Of a DNA stretch of 64,000 nucleotides, positions 25,458 to 34,250 are shown piece after piece. Numbering within the stretch: position 1 is the stretch's first letter; each line of letters begins with the position of its first letter. The position numbers were made by a program, and so were the translations under genes. The notes beneath the pieces were generated by a model. It was not told the DNA's origin. It was given only the letters and a program-made list of their open reading frames with translations, and did no database searches. Origin of the DNA: an uncultured Faecalicatena sp. (GTDB lineage Bacteria > Bacillota > Clostridia > Lachnospirales > Lachnospiraceae); the NCBI GenBank assembly GCA_948468385.1, contig CAOKHZ010000003.1:1-64000 (forward strand). The letters are read 5' to 3'.

Positions 25458-26229
25458 GCTTTCTTCCCCCTTCAACGATTTGCAGAACCTCTTCCACAAA
25501 CGCCTCGTAATCTCTCGCAGGATTGGACCTTGGAGAATACTCAAAAATATTCTCGCCATGAGCCGGTGCTTCGGCTGCCGCCACTCCGTTTCGAATCACG
25601 CTCCCAAACACCTTCGTACCCAGCTGCTTGGCTACCGTCTCCACCATTTCCTGCACGTCATGTGACAAGTTACGTCTTTTTTCGTATTTTGTAAGTATGA
25701 TTCCCATAATCTTCAGGTTCGGGTTGACCGACTGTTTAATCGTCTCATAAGTCTCTTTCAGTTGAACTAACCCCATCAAACTCAGAATCTCCGTCGCCAT
25801 CGGTATGATAAGGTAATCTGCCGCGCTATACCCGTTAAGTGTCAGCACGTTAAATGCAGGCGGCGTGTCAATGATAACGTAGTCATACATTCTCTCTACC
25901 GGATCGAGCAGATTCTTTAAAAGCATCTCCCGCTTTTCCCCACGGAAAGTCGCCTCCGCGCCACTCAAGAGAATGTTGGAACGAATGATGTCAATGTCTT
26001 TAATCCGCTTAATCGCATCATAAACCGTAACCTTCCCCCGCAGCGCGTCATAAATCGTCGGCCCCTCATCGATGTCCGCCCCAAGGCTGAATCCCAAATT
26101 CCCTTGCGGATCCATGTCCACGGCAAGCACCTTCCTGCCCTTTCTTGCAAGTCCCGCTGCAAGAGAGGCAGACGTCGTGGTCTTCCCGACCCCGCCTTTC
26201 TGGTTCGTCAAAACAATTGTATGCGCCAC
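25450..26229 (-). CDS. ParA/Soj-family ATPase (orphan, chemotaxis-linked)
   Basis: A 259-residue deviant-Walker ATPase with N-Q-K-G-G-V-G-K-T-T-T near residue 9, V-D-M-D-P-Q-G-N near 39, and Y-V-I-I-D-T-P-P near 122. Such proteins move plasmids, chromosomes or protein clusters. No ParB or parS is visible. The GTG at 26229 is used because AAGGGGG ends 9 bases upstream; an ATG three codons earlier abuts that site. Flanked by EAL/HDOD and ComFB genes in one apparent operon with cheV, it may position chemoreceptor arrays, as ParC and PpfA do elsewhere. It lacks the FlhG N-terminal motif, so it is unlikely to be FlhG. Confidence 0.88.
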   Translation of the reverse strand: MAHTIVLTNQKGGVGKTTTSASLAAGLARKGRKVLAVDMDPQGNLGFSLGADIDEGPTIYDALRGKVTVYDAIKRIKDIDIIRSNILLSGAEATFRGEKREMLLKNLLDPVERMYDYVIIDTPPAFNVLTLNGYSAADYLIIPMATEILSLMGLVQLKETYETIKQSVNPNLKIMGIILTKYEKRRNLSHDVQEMVETVAKQLGTKVFGSVIRNGVAAAEAPAHGENIFEYSPRSNPARDYEAFVEEVLQIVEGGRKHG

Positions 26230-26322
26230 GCTTATCATCCCCCTTCTTATAAGAGACCGTCCTTCACCGCCACTTGCAACCGGGTCACGCATAGTGGCTG
26301 CATTTGGCCATGCAAGTCCCTA

Positions 26323-27570
26323 TTATCCTTCCACGTCCGTCATCAGATTATTCCATGTATTGTTGACTTCTTCCACGCAATCCACGTAAATCTGCGCCAA
26401 CTGCTTGCTAGGGATGCCAAGCTCTTCCGCCAACTCCTTGCTGCCTTTCCAATCAGCATGCTCATAGGAAATCACGAGCTGCTGCACCTTGCCCGGAATC
26501 CCTTCTCCGGTAAGGAGTCCCACCTTTACCTCTTCCGGTACCGGAATCTCTTCCAACAATTCCTTAAGCGGGGCGTTCACCATATAATCCAGCGTGGAAA
26601 ACATGCCCATCATGTATGCGTCAGACGCGGCGAACGACCTCTTGTCAGGAAGCATGCCCGCAATCTCAGAAGCAAGCTTCGCCCGCAAAAACGATATTTT
26701 CAAAAGTTCTTCCGAACCAGGGTTCTCCTCCTGGTCAAAGCTCAACATGTACACCCAGTGCCGAAGTTGCCCGATTCCCAGCGTGACCAGTGCCTGACGA
26801 ATCGAGGCGGTACGCGTACGAAGGGCAAAATACGCGGAATTGACCAATTTAAGAAGTTGGTATGTAAGGCCGGCATCACGGCTGATAATCTCCTCCACCT
26901 CTATAAAGTCCGGCTCATCCTTCGATACGGCGACCATCAGTTGGAAGAAATTCCCCTGCATGTACTCCACCTTATCCACCTTGGACACGAGCGTGTTCGC
27001 CACATAACTGCCTTCCAAATAGTCTACACCCAGCTCGATTGCAGAATTATATGCTTCCTCCGTGTCCACCGCGGTAGCAATGCACTTCTTTCCAAATCCT
27101 CTTGCCATCTGGATAATGTTCACCGCGGTCTTCTGTTTCGGACTGCCGGGCGCATATTCCGCCATGCTAATCCGGATATACGTGGCATAATCCAACATGC
27201 TGAAATACTTCGGCGAAAACTGGAAGTCATTAATCGCAAACTGGTATCCGTTATCACAATACTTCTTGATAATCGGCATCGCCAAGGGATGGATAATCAC
27301 GGTATCCTCGATTTGAATGACAATTTTCTCCTGCCCAAACATCTTGGGCGTGTTGCGAAGCAAAAGTGACGGCGTAAACGTCACGAACATGGGCTTATCA
27401 TTGATAATCTTCGCGCTGTTTGACAACAAAAAATTGGAAATCGTGTCCGCCGCCGAAGTCTCGTTATTATTATATAGGCTGTCCTTGCCCCCCTGAAAGA
27501 GCAATTCATATCCTATAATCCGCTCTTCCTTTATATCTTTAATTGCCTGTCTTACTACGCATCTATCCAT
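26323..27570 (-). CDS. EAL-HDOD two-domain signalling protein (YuxH-like)
   Basis: The N-terminal roughly 195 residues form an EAL fold, but the signature is degenerate: Y-E-L-L replaces E-A-L and I-N-D-F replaces D-D-F-G, so c-di-GMP hydrolysis is unlikely. The C-terminal part, about 200-400, is an HDOD domain (S-R-D-A-G-L-T-Y-Q-L-L-K-L-V-N-S-A-Y). The architecture matches Bacillus YuxH and Vibrio CdgJ-like motility regulators. 415 residues. Its ATG lies in TAATG, overlapping the cheV stop, so it is coupled to cheV. It could sense c-di-GMP without cleaving it, or act as a scaffold. Confidence 0.9.
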   Translation of the reverse strand: MDRCVVRQAIKDIKEERIIGYELLFQGGKDSLYNNNETSAADTISNFLLSNSAKIINDKPMFVTFTPSLLLRNTPKMFGQEKIVIQIEDTVIIHPLAMPIIKKYCDNGYQFAINDFQFSPKYFSMLDYATYIRISMAEYAPGSPKQKTAVNIIQMARGFGKKCIATAVDTEEAYNSAIELGVDYLEGSYVANTLVSKVDKVEYMQGNFFQLMVAVSKDEPDFIEVEEIISRDAGLTYQLLKLVNSAYFALRTRTASIRQALVTLGIGQLRHWVYMLSFDQEENPGSEELLKISFLRAKLASEIAGMLPDKRSFAASDAYMMGMFSTLDYMVNAPLKELLEEIPVPEEVKVGLLTGEGIPGKVQQLVISYEHADWKGSKELAEELGIPSKQLAQIYVDCVEEVNNTWNNLMTDVEG

Positions 27571-28487
27571 TATTCTTCTTTTCCCTTTGCCAATAATTCG
27601 TCCATAACAGTTACAAGATGTCCAATCTCCGGCTTGGAGAGTTGTTCATCGGCACCGATTTCCCTTCCCTTGATTTCCATCTCCGGACTAATTAAAGATG
27701 AAAAGATAATGAGCGGAATCTGCTTTAATTTCTCATCCGACTTCACTAGCTTGGTCAGCCTATGCCCGTCCATCTTGGGCATTTCGATATCGGTAATAAT
27801 CAGGCTCGCCCTATCTAACAAATCTTCGGAATCCCTGATGGAGGAAAGGTAGCTCCACGCTTCCTGACCGTTGTTAAACTGTATCAGGTTCTCGTATCCG
27901 GCCTGATGCAGCGCCTGCTCAACCATCTTAGTCAAAAGCACGGAATCCTCCACGCAGATAATCCTGCTGTCATTCTTTGGACGTACGCCAAGCGCATCGA
28001 TTTCTTCCAACTGAATGCCGGTTTCCGGAGCAATCTCGGCGACAATTTTCTCGAAGTCCAGTATCGTCACGAGTTGTCCCTTGCATTGCGCGATTCCCGT
28101 CGCGATTCCTTCCGCGCCGCGGTTTAACGTCTTGTCCGGCTTCTGAATATCGTTCCATGAGATTCTCTGAATCCCCACCACGGTCTGTACACGGAACGCG
28201 ATGTTCATCTTATTGAAATTCGTGATTACGAACAAATCCTTCTGCCCCGTCTCCGTCGGCCTGCCGCTCAAATAGAATGGCAAATCCACCACGGTAAGCA
28301 TCGTGTCACGCGGCTTGAAAATCCCTTCCACCGCTGAATGCGCGTGCGGCATTGGCTTCACCTTGTCGCTCATCATGATTTCCTTAACCTTCGCCACGTT
28401 GATGCCGTACAATTCGTCGTAAATCGTAAATTCCATAATCTCAATTTCATTTGTACCGGACTCTAAAAGTATCTCTGTATTTGCCAT
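27570..28487 (-). CDS. cheV: Chemotaxis coupling protein CheV (CheW-receiver)
   Basis: A 305-residue fusion of a CheW-like domain (about 10-165) and a response-regulator receiver (about 175-300) with V-E-D-S at its start, I-I-T-D-I-E-M-P carrying the phospho-Asp, and the Lys in L-S-K-P-E. It couples receptors to CheA and takes part in adaptation. It heads a four-gene set with EAL/HDOD, ParA and ComFB genes behind a sigma-28 promoter at 28563-28588. Confidence 0.96.
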   Translation of the reverse strand: MANTEILLESGTNEIEIMEFTIYDELYGINVAKVKEIMMSDKVKPMPHAHSAVEGIFKPRDTMLTVVDLPFYLSGRPTETGQKDLFVITNFNKMNIAFRVQTVVGIQRISWNDIQKPDKTLNRGAEGIATGIAQCKGQLVTILDFEKIVAEIAPETGIQLEEIDALGVRPKNDSRIICVEDSVLLTKMVEQALHQAGYENLIQFNNGQEAWSYLSSIRDSEDLLDRASLIITDIEMPKMDGHRLTKLVKSDEKLKQIPLIIFSSLISPEMEIKGREIGADEQLSKPEIGHLVTVMDELLAKGKEE

Positions 28488-28562
28488 AACACGCCATCCC
28501 TTCTTCTGCTATAATTGCCACGACTTATGGGCCGCGGGCCGTAACTCATAATCCTAATTTAT

Positions 28563-28588
28563 ATATCGGCAAAGATTCCCATTTTCTA
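28563..28588 (-). promoter_or_regulatory. Sigma-28 promoter of the cheV operon
   Basis: Minus strand TAGA (28585-28588), 14-base spacer, GCCGATAT (28563-28570), a perfect -10 box. The following sequence ATAAATTA is shared with a site upstream of cheA (59687 onward). It lies between cheD and cheV, 76 bases before the cheV start. Confidence 0.78.
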
Positions 28589-28602
28589 AAGCCCTCTTCC
28601 TT

Positions 28603-29085
28603 TTAAAGAGTGATTTCCGGATGACCGGCGGTACGAATCTTCACGGTTCCGTCCGCCACGTCAAGAAGCATCGTCCGCGCGTAATTGGCTCCCACGTCCC
28701 GGCGAAGGATCCGAATCCCCTCCGCACGCAGCACGTTTTCCACGTTCTGGCTGTTTCTGGCCCCGATGTTTCCGATTCCGTTCCCTTTCATCATCTCGAA
28801 CATCTTGGCCCCTCCGGCAATCTTGCATTGATAACGGCTCTTCACACCGCCGAACAACGCCATCTTACGCAACGTCTCACGGATTCCGGTATCCGCGAAC
28901 TTAAACACGTTTGACGCGTCCTGATTTCCTGCCTCAGGCAGCATGATATGTATAAGTGCCCCGAGCTTGATCATCGGGTCATAAAGTGAAATGCCAATGC
29001 ACGAGCCGAGGGCGTAAGTAATGAGCACCCCTTCCCGCCGCGCAATCTTCATATCGGCAATTCCTACCTTAATTTCCTTATTCAT
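28603..29085 (-). CDS. cheD: Chemoreceptor glutamine deamidase CheD
   Basis: Deamidates MCP glutamines and binds CheC. The 160-residue product has the catalytic pattern A-L-G-S-C-I-G-I-S-L-Y-D (Cys) and A-L-I-H-I-M-L-P (His), plus the G-A-R-N-S-Q-N motif. Its start overlaps the cheC stop by 8 bases, matching their functional pairing. Confidence 0.96.
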   Translation of the reverse strand: MNKEIKVGIADMKIARREGVLITYALGSCIGISLYDPMIKLGALIHIMLPEAGNQDASNVFKFADTGIRETLRKMALFGGVKSRYQCKIAGGAKMFEMMKGNGIGNIGARNSQNVENVLRAEGIRILRRDVGANYARTMLLDVADGTVKIRTAGHPEITL

Positions 29086-29704
29086 ATGGTTTCACCAGCC
29101 TATCCATTAGATAATTCAAGGACTCTATATCGGGGAGCATCAAAAGATTACTCTCTACGTTCTTTTGTCCCATGATACATTTTCCACTAATCATCATTAA
29201 CTTATCCGATTCATATCCAAGTTCCGCCATCGGGACGGTCATAATCGCCCCCAGCATGTTAATGGCAAACCCTGGCACGGACAAGGAAATCTCCACGTCC
29301 GCAAGCTTGGACAAGGAGCCCACGTATGAAGAAATGATAATGTTTCCCACCTCCGTCGCGGCAGAAATTTCCATCTCTCCCATCTCCGAATAGTCGCTGA
29401 CAGATTTGTGAAGCATAAGCTTCGCAACCTCGTCGACAAAATTCAACTTCATGACAAAGAGCATGATACCATTCACGTTACCGCCCATCTGAACCAACAC
29501 GCCCGAAATGAGTTCCTCTGGATCTCCCAGGCACTCCACGACCTCGTTATACTCGAGAATCTCTACTTTTGGAAGCGTCATCTCGACATCCACTCCCAAA
29601 AGGCCTGACAAAGCGGTCGCCGCATTTCCCGTACCTATGCTGCCAATCTCTTTCATCATATCTTTGGACATATCGTCCATGTCTTCATAACGCGCAATTT
29701 TCAT
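29078..29704 (-). CDS. cheC: CheY-P phosphatase CheC
   Basis: A 208-residue CYX-family phosphatase with two active-site helices: G-S-I-G-T-G-N-A-A-T-A-L-S near residue 22 and A-A-T-E-V-G-N-I-I-I-S near residue 115. It lowers CheY-P and is stimulated by CheD. AAAGGGG lies 7 bases before the ATG. It follows the FlgG-like gene by 30 bases. Confidence 0.95.
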   Translation of the reverse strand: MKIARYEDMDDMSKDMMKEIGSIGTGNAATALSGLLGVDVEMTLPKVEILEYNEVVECLGDPEELISGVLVQMGGNVNGIMLFVMKLNFVDEVAKLMLHKSVSDYSEMGEMEISAATEVGNIIISSYVGSLSKLADVEISLSVPGFAINMLGAIMTVPMAELGYESDKLMMISGKCIMGQKNVESNLLMLPDIESLNYLMDRLVKPYE

Positions 29705-29733
29705 ATATATGCCCCTTTCCTAATCAACCCATT

Positions 29734-30438
29734 TTATCCGCGCAGCCCGTTGATCGTCTGCTCAATCTCGTCCGATGTCGCCACCATCTTAAGGGCGTAG
29801 GAATATGCCCTGGAGGCGATGACCACGTCGGAAATCTCCTGCGCCGTGTTCACGTTGGACAACTCCACATAATTTTCCACCAGCCTGCTGTCCTCGCTCA
29901 ACGTAGGCGCGCCGTTCTTTGCCACGGGCATGAACTCCGTTGATCCGACGGACTCCATCCCGTTCGTATTGGCAAACGTAAAAATGCCAGGTTTCCCGGT
30001 CAGTTCCCCGTCTACCAGTCGAATCGGGTTACGATTCTCGTCAAGCACCAACTTCTTCTTGTCCGTAATCAAATAAAATTGCCCGTCATTGTGCAAGGAA
30101 AGGGAAAAATTACCGGCACGGGTGTAGGTAATGCTGTTGTCTATCTGGTTGCGCACCATGAAGAACCCCTCACCCTCAATCGCGTAATTATATCCTCCGT
30201 CGTCCCTGGATTCAAAGCCATAACAGCTGTAATCCGTATTCGTATGCTGCATCTTCACCCCGGTTCCCGTCGAGATGCGGTCATAGCTGTGCATGTTGTA
30301 ATATAACAAGTCCATGAACACGGAACTTTTAGTCTTATATCCTATCGTGTTGACGTTCGCCATGTTGTTTGATATGACGTTCATTTTCTCCTGCTCTGTC
30401 ATGGCCCCCCGGGCCGCCGTATAAAACGATGCGTTCAT
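29734..30438 (-). CDS. flgG: Flagellar rod protein, FlgG family (FlhP-like)
   Basis: A 234-residue rod/hook-family protein with N-terminal M-N-V-I-S-N-N-M-A-N-V-N-T-I-G-Y-K and C-terminal Y-V-E-L-S-N-V-N-T-A-Q-E. The pair of such genes after sigD corresponds to Bacillus flhO-flhP, which form the distal rod. GGAGG precedes the ATG at 30438. The second gene of a pair is usually the FlgG counterpart; the assignment between FlgF and FlgG is less certain than the family. Confidence 0.85.
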   Translation of the reverse strand: MNASFYTAARGAMTEQEKMNVISNNMANVNTIGYKTKSSVFMDLLYYNMHSYDRISTGTGVKMQHTNTDYSCYGFESRDDGGYNYAIEGEGFFMVRNQIDNSITYTRAGNFSLSLHNDGQFYLITDKKKLVLDENRNPIRLVDGELTGKPGIFTFANTNGMESVGSTEFMPVAKNGAPTLSEDSRLVENYVELSNVNTAQEISDVVIASRAYSYALKMVATSDEIEQTINGLRG

Positions 30439-30601
30439 TTTCTTACCTCCAAACTAAAATTAAGGAAGCTCTTCCTTCTCTGCCCCATCGCAACATCCAC
30501 TCAACTAGGCTCGAAAATACCTTGCCAAGTTTCGAGATGGGCTTTCTCACTAAATTCGCGCTTTTCGCGCTCATTAAGTGTTCAATGCCAGTTGCTTTCG
30601 G

Positions 30602-31354
30602 TCATGTCGGGCCAATCTCCACGATCTGACCCATGAGCTGGTCATACATCCTTTGAATCTGAGCCGCACTTTGCAGCGCTCTCTGCGCTCCCATCATGTC
30701 CGTCATCTCCCGGATAGGATCCACGTTCGAATCCTCCACGTAATATTGCATGATGGGGGCATCTATGACCCGACCGTTTCCGGTGGCGATAAACAAGTCG
30801 CCCGTCGTCTTCTCCAAGTCCGTGTCGTAATCGTCAAAATCCACCACGCGAATCCTTCCCAAATACGCCCCGGTCTCACTGTTGTACAAACCACCCATCG
30901 TGTCCGTGTCCAGCTTATCCGTTCCAAGATAAATGGGACCGTTCGTTCCCATCACCCTTCCCACGCCGTCCAGATACAAGTAGCCCTGATTATCCAGGAT
31001 AAAGGATCCGTTCCGCGTGTACATGAGTCCGTCCTCGGTCTGAACTTCAAAAAACCCGCCATCCGAAGTCAATGCGAAATCGAGGGAACTCGCCGTACTC
31101 GTAAGTCCCCCTTTCTTATAGTTCGTTACATTCCCGTCTCCGGCCACGATTCGATTCATCTGGCCAATCGGGGTGCTGCCGCTCTTATCCATGTTTCCCG
31201 TGCGGTACATCATGACATCCCGAAACGTCGTCTCCGTGAAAGTGTCGCTACGAAATCCCGGCGTGGTGACATTTACCATGTTATTACTGATTACGTTCAG
31301 CTTCCGCGTCTGCGTCAAAACGCCGGACGCCAAATTATAAAATCCCTGAAACAT
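30602..31354 (-). CDS. flgF: Flagellar rod protein, FlgF/FlgG family (FlhO-like)
   Basis: A 250-residue member of the same family, with L-N-V-I-S-N-N-M-V-N-V-T-T-P-G-F-R near the N-terminus and a C-terminal helix containing M-G-A-Q-R-A-L-Q-S-A-A-Q. Its start lies inside the last 20 bases of the sigma factor gene. The 163-base gap to the next rod gene contains only small hairpins. Confidence 0.85.
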   Translation of the reverse strand: MFQGFYNLASGVLTQTRKLNVISNNMVNVTTPGFRSDTFTETTFRDVMMYRTGNMDKSGSTPIGQMNRIVAGDGNVTNYKKGGLTSTASSLDFALTSDGGFFEVQTEDGLMYTRNGSFILDNQGYLYLDGVGRVMGTNGPIYLGTDKLDTDTMGGLYNSETGAYLGRIRVVDFDDYDTDLEKTTGDLFIATGNGRVIDAPIMQYYVEDSNVDPIREMTDMMGAQRALQSAAQIQRMYDQLMGQIVEIGPT

Positions 31355-32135
31355 GAACTTCCTCCTTTCTCTTCATACCCATCTCTTGTTGCAGGCTTTG
31401 CCTCAATTTTCCAATCGCCTTGGCATGAATCTGTGAGACTCTCGGCTCACTGATCTCCATGACGGCCGCGATTTCCTTCATGTTTAACTCCTCCACGTAA
31501 TAGAGAGATATCACAATCTGCTCCTTTTCTTTGAGGGAACAGATGGCATCCTTTAGAATCTGCCGAAATTCGTTTTCCAAATACTGCTCTTCCGGCTGAC
31601 TGGTGTAGTCCTGATTTAAGAGTCCCGTCACTTTTTGCTTTTCCTGACTTTCCTCCATCACCATGTCAAGCGACAAGACGGAAAACAAGTTCATCTTTCC
31701 TAAGATTTCCTGAAGCTTTTCCACCGTCATCCCCACCGCGTCCGCGACCTCCGCGTCGGAAGGCATGACACCGTTCTGGACGTACATTTCCATCCGCTTC
31801 TCCTGAATCTCTTTCGAACTTTTCCTCACCGTCCTCGGAACCCAGTCCTGCTTCCTTGCAATGTCAATAATCATTCCCCGAATGCGCCGGGAAACATAAG
31901 TCTCAAAGCGAGCATTCTTACTTACATCATATTTATCCAAGGCCTTCATCAGAACAATCACGCCTTCATTGATGATGTCCTCCACTTGGGTAAATCCCAG
32001 ATATACGTCCCTCATCTGTACCGCGATGCTCTTCACGATATACAGATAGCGGAGGGTAAGTTCTTTCTTTATTTCAGCATCGCCCGTCATCTGATACAGC
32101 TCAAGAAGCTCTTCATTTGTCCTGCCATCTTCCAT
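31335..32135 (-). CDS. fliA: Flagellar sigma factor (FliA/SigD, sigma-28)
   Basis: A 266-residue sigma-70 group 3 factor with regions 2 (Y-L-G-F-T-Q-V-E-D-I-I-N-E-G), 3 (D-W-V-P-R-T-V-R) and 4 (L-N-M-K-E-I-A-A-V-M-E-I-S-E-P-R-V-S-Q-I-H). Directs transcription of late flagellar and chemotaxis genes. Target-like sites in this window lie upstream of flgM, fliD, cheV and the FlhB paralogue. It follows flhA directly; the flhF and flhG genes that usually separate them are not here. Confidence 0.96.
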   Translation of the reverse strand: MEDGRTNEELLELYQMTGDAEIKKELTLRYLYIVKSIAVQMRDVYLGFTQVEDIINEGVIVLMKALDKYDVSKNARFETYVSRRIRGMIIDIARKQDWVPRTVRKSSKEIQEKRMEMYVQNGVMPSDAEVADAVGMTVEKLQEILGKMNLFSVLSLDMVMEESQEKQKVTGLLNQDYTSQPEEQYLENEFRQILKDAICSLKEKEQIVISLYYVEELNMKEIAAVMEISEPRVSQIHAKAIGKLRQSLQQEMGMKRKEEVHVSGIL

Positions 32136-32171
32136 AAATACTTACGCCTCCTCCCCGCCTATATTCCAACG

Positions 32172-34247
32172 TCACTTCTTGGAAACCGAGATGCTTCCAA
32201 TCGCCTGAATCTGAACGTTGTTCGTAATCTCATGGAACGATAAAACATACACTGACGGATAAAACTGCTCCAACATCCGGTATACGTAGACACGGATAAC
32301 CTGGCTCGTCAAGATGATTGGATCTTGCGCCAACTCGTGGAACTTCTTGGCCGCAGTTCCAATCTGCATCACGACGTCCTGCAAAATGTCTGGTTGCAAC
32401 GCCATATAATAACCTTGCTCTCCCTTGGTCAGGCTGGAGACCATCATCTTCTCCAACTCCGCGTCCAAGGTCAGGACGCGCATCTGGCCGCCCTGGCAGA
32501 ACTTGCTGGTAATCGTCCTCTTGAGCGCCGTCCGTATGTTCTCTATAATCATCGTCAAATCCGCCCCGGCTGCCGCCGAATCGGAAATGCTCTCCAATAT
32601 CGTCTCCATGTCCTTGATTGGAATGCCTTCCTTCAAAAGGCTTACCAAGATCTTCTGGAGCATCGCGTAAGACACTACCGCCGGAATCATCTCGTCCACA
32701 AGGTTGCTCGTTCTCTGCTTCAGGTTATCGACAAGCTTCACCACCTCGTCCCTGCTAAGCAATTCATACGCGTGCCGCCGCACAGTCTCTGACAAATGCG
32801 TGACCATGACGGATAAGGGGTCGATGACAGTATATCCATAAATCTCCGCCATCTCCTTGTTTTCTGGAAGAATCCATTTGCTTGGAATTCCATAAGCGGG
32901 TTCGATGGTCTCAATCCCGTCAATCTCGCCTGCCGGATTCTCCGGCTCCAAGGCAAGATAATGATCAATCAAAATCTCTCCTCGCTCCACTTCCTCGCCT
33001 TTAACCTTGATGACGTACTGGTTCGTGTTCAGGCTGGAACTGTCACGAAGCCGCACGGAGGGAATGACAAATCCCATCTCCTGCGCGTACTGCCTTCTGA
33101 AAATGACGATGCGGTTGAGCATCTTCCCGCCGCCCCTCTCGTCCACGAGGGGAATCAAGCTATATCCAAATTCCATCTCAATTGGCTCCACGCCAATCAA
33201 TGAATATACATTATTGATGTCACGATAATACTCTTCCTCGCTCGGCTCCTCCTGCTCTTGTTCCATGGGTGCTTCCGCCGCCACCATCTGCGCGGCCTCC
33301 GCAGACTCTTTCATTTTATTCATCAATCTCCATCCTGCCACTAAAAACACGATGGACAATACGCCAAACTGAAGCTTCGGCATTCCCGGAATCAACATCA
33401 GGCAGGCCAGTATGCCGCCCGTGAACATGATTGCCCTCGGCTGAGCCAGGAACTGTTTCGACACGTCCTCATTAAGGCTTCCCTCGGATACGGAACGTGT
33501 AACAATCATACCCGTGGCGGTGGAAATCAGAAGTGCCGGTATCTGCGAAACCAGACCGTCGCCGACCGTCGCAATCGAATACACGGACAAGGCTTCCGTA
33601 AGTTCCATTCCCCCCATGACGATACCGATGACAAAACCGCCAATCAAGTTGACAAAGGTAATGATGATGGACATGATCGCGTCGCCTTTCACGATCTTCG
33701 TCGCACCATCCATGGCTCCATAGAAGTCGGCCTCCCGCTGTATCTTGGAACGCCGAAGCCTCGCGTCCGCCTCGGTGATAAGTCCCGCGCTCAAATCCGC
33801 GTCAATCGCCATCTGCTTTCCGGGCATCGCATCCAATGTAAACCTTGCCGCAACTTCCGCGACACGCTCCGCGCCCTTGCTGATTACGATAAACTGCACC
33901 AGCACGATGATAAAGAAAATGATAAAGCCGACAACGACGTTCCCCTGCAGGATGAACGTACCAAAGGACTTGATTACCTCTCCCGCGCTTCCCGAATTCG
34001 ACAGAATGTTTCTCGTGGAAGACACGTTGATTCCCAAACGGAACAAAGTCGTAACGAGAAGCAACGACGGAAAGATGGAAAACTCCAAAGGTTCCTTGAT
34101 GTTCATGCTCACCAACAAGATAATCATCGATATTGATATATTTATAATAATCATGACGTCCAACAAAAATGGACTCATAGGAATCATCAACAGCAGGACG
34201 ATTACAATGACAAAAATCGTCACCGCGTTATTCAATACATTCTTCAT
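32172..34247 (-). CDS. flhA: Flagellar export gate protein FlhA
   Basis: Core membrane component of the type III flagellar export apparatus. The 691-residue product has eight membrane helices in the N-terminal half with the FHIPEP region (D-A-M-P-G-K-Q-M-A-I-D-A-D-L) and a large cytoplasmic domain forming the docking ring for chaperone-substrate complexes. GGAG precedes the ATG at 34247; flhB ends 3 bases upstream. Confidence 0.98.
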   Translation of the reverse strand: MKNVLNNAVTIFVIVIVLLLMIPMSPFLLDVMIIINISISMIILLVSMNIKEPLEFSIFPSLLLVTTLFRLGINVSSTRNILSNSGSAGEVIKSFGTFILQGNVVVGFIIFFIIVLVQFIVISKGAERVAEVAARFTLDAMPGKQMAIDADLSAGLITEADARLRRSKIQREADFYGAMDGATKIVKGDAIMSIIITFVNLIGGFVIGIVMGGMELTEALSVYSIATVGDGLVSQIPALLISTATGMIVTRSVSEGSLNEDVSKQFLAQPRAIMFTGGILACLMLIPGMPKLQFGVLSIVFLVAGWRLMNKMKESAEAAQMVAAEAPMEQEQEEPSEEEYYRDINNVYSLIGVEPIEMEFGYSLIPLVDERGGGKMLNRIVIFRRQYAQEMGFVIPSVRLRDSSSLNTNQYVIKVKGEEVERGEILIDHYLALEPENPAGEIDGIETIEPAYGIPSKWILPENKEMAEIYGYTVIDPLSVMVTHLSETVRRHAYELLSRDEVVKLVDNLKQRTSNLVDEMIPAVVSYAMLQKILVSLLKEGIPIKDMETILESISDSAAAGADLTMIIENIRTALKRTITSKFCQGGQMRVLTLDAELEKMMVSSLTKGEQGYYMALQPDILQDVVMQIGTAAKKFHELAQDPIILTSQVIRVYVYRMLEQFYPSVYVLSFHEITNNVQIQAIGSISVSKK

Positions 34248-34250
34248 GCT

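Noticed and set aside
25450-26229. ParA-like gene as FlhG/YlxH
   Set aside because: It has a plain Soj/ParA pattern, lacks the FlhG N-terminal motif, and is not next to flhF or flhA.
29051-29058. GCCGATAT on the minus strand as a further sigma-28 promoter
   Set aside because: It lies in the first codons of cheD (coding for G-I-A-D-M), the -35 side is only a partial match, and coding constraint explains it.
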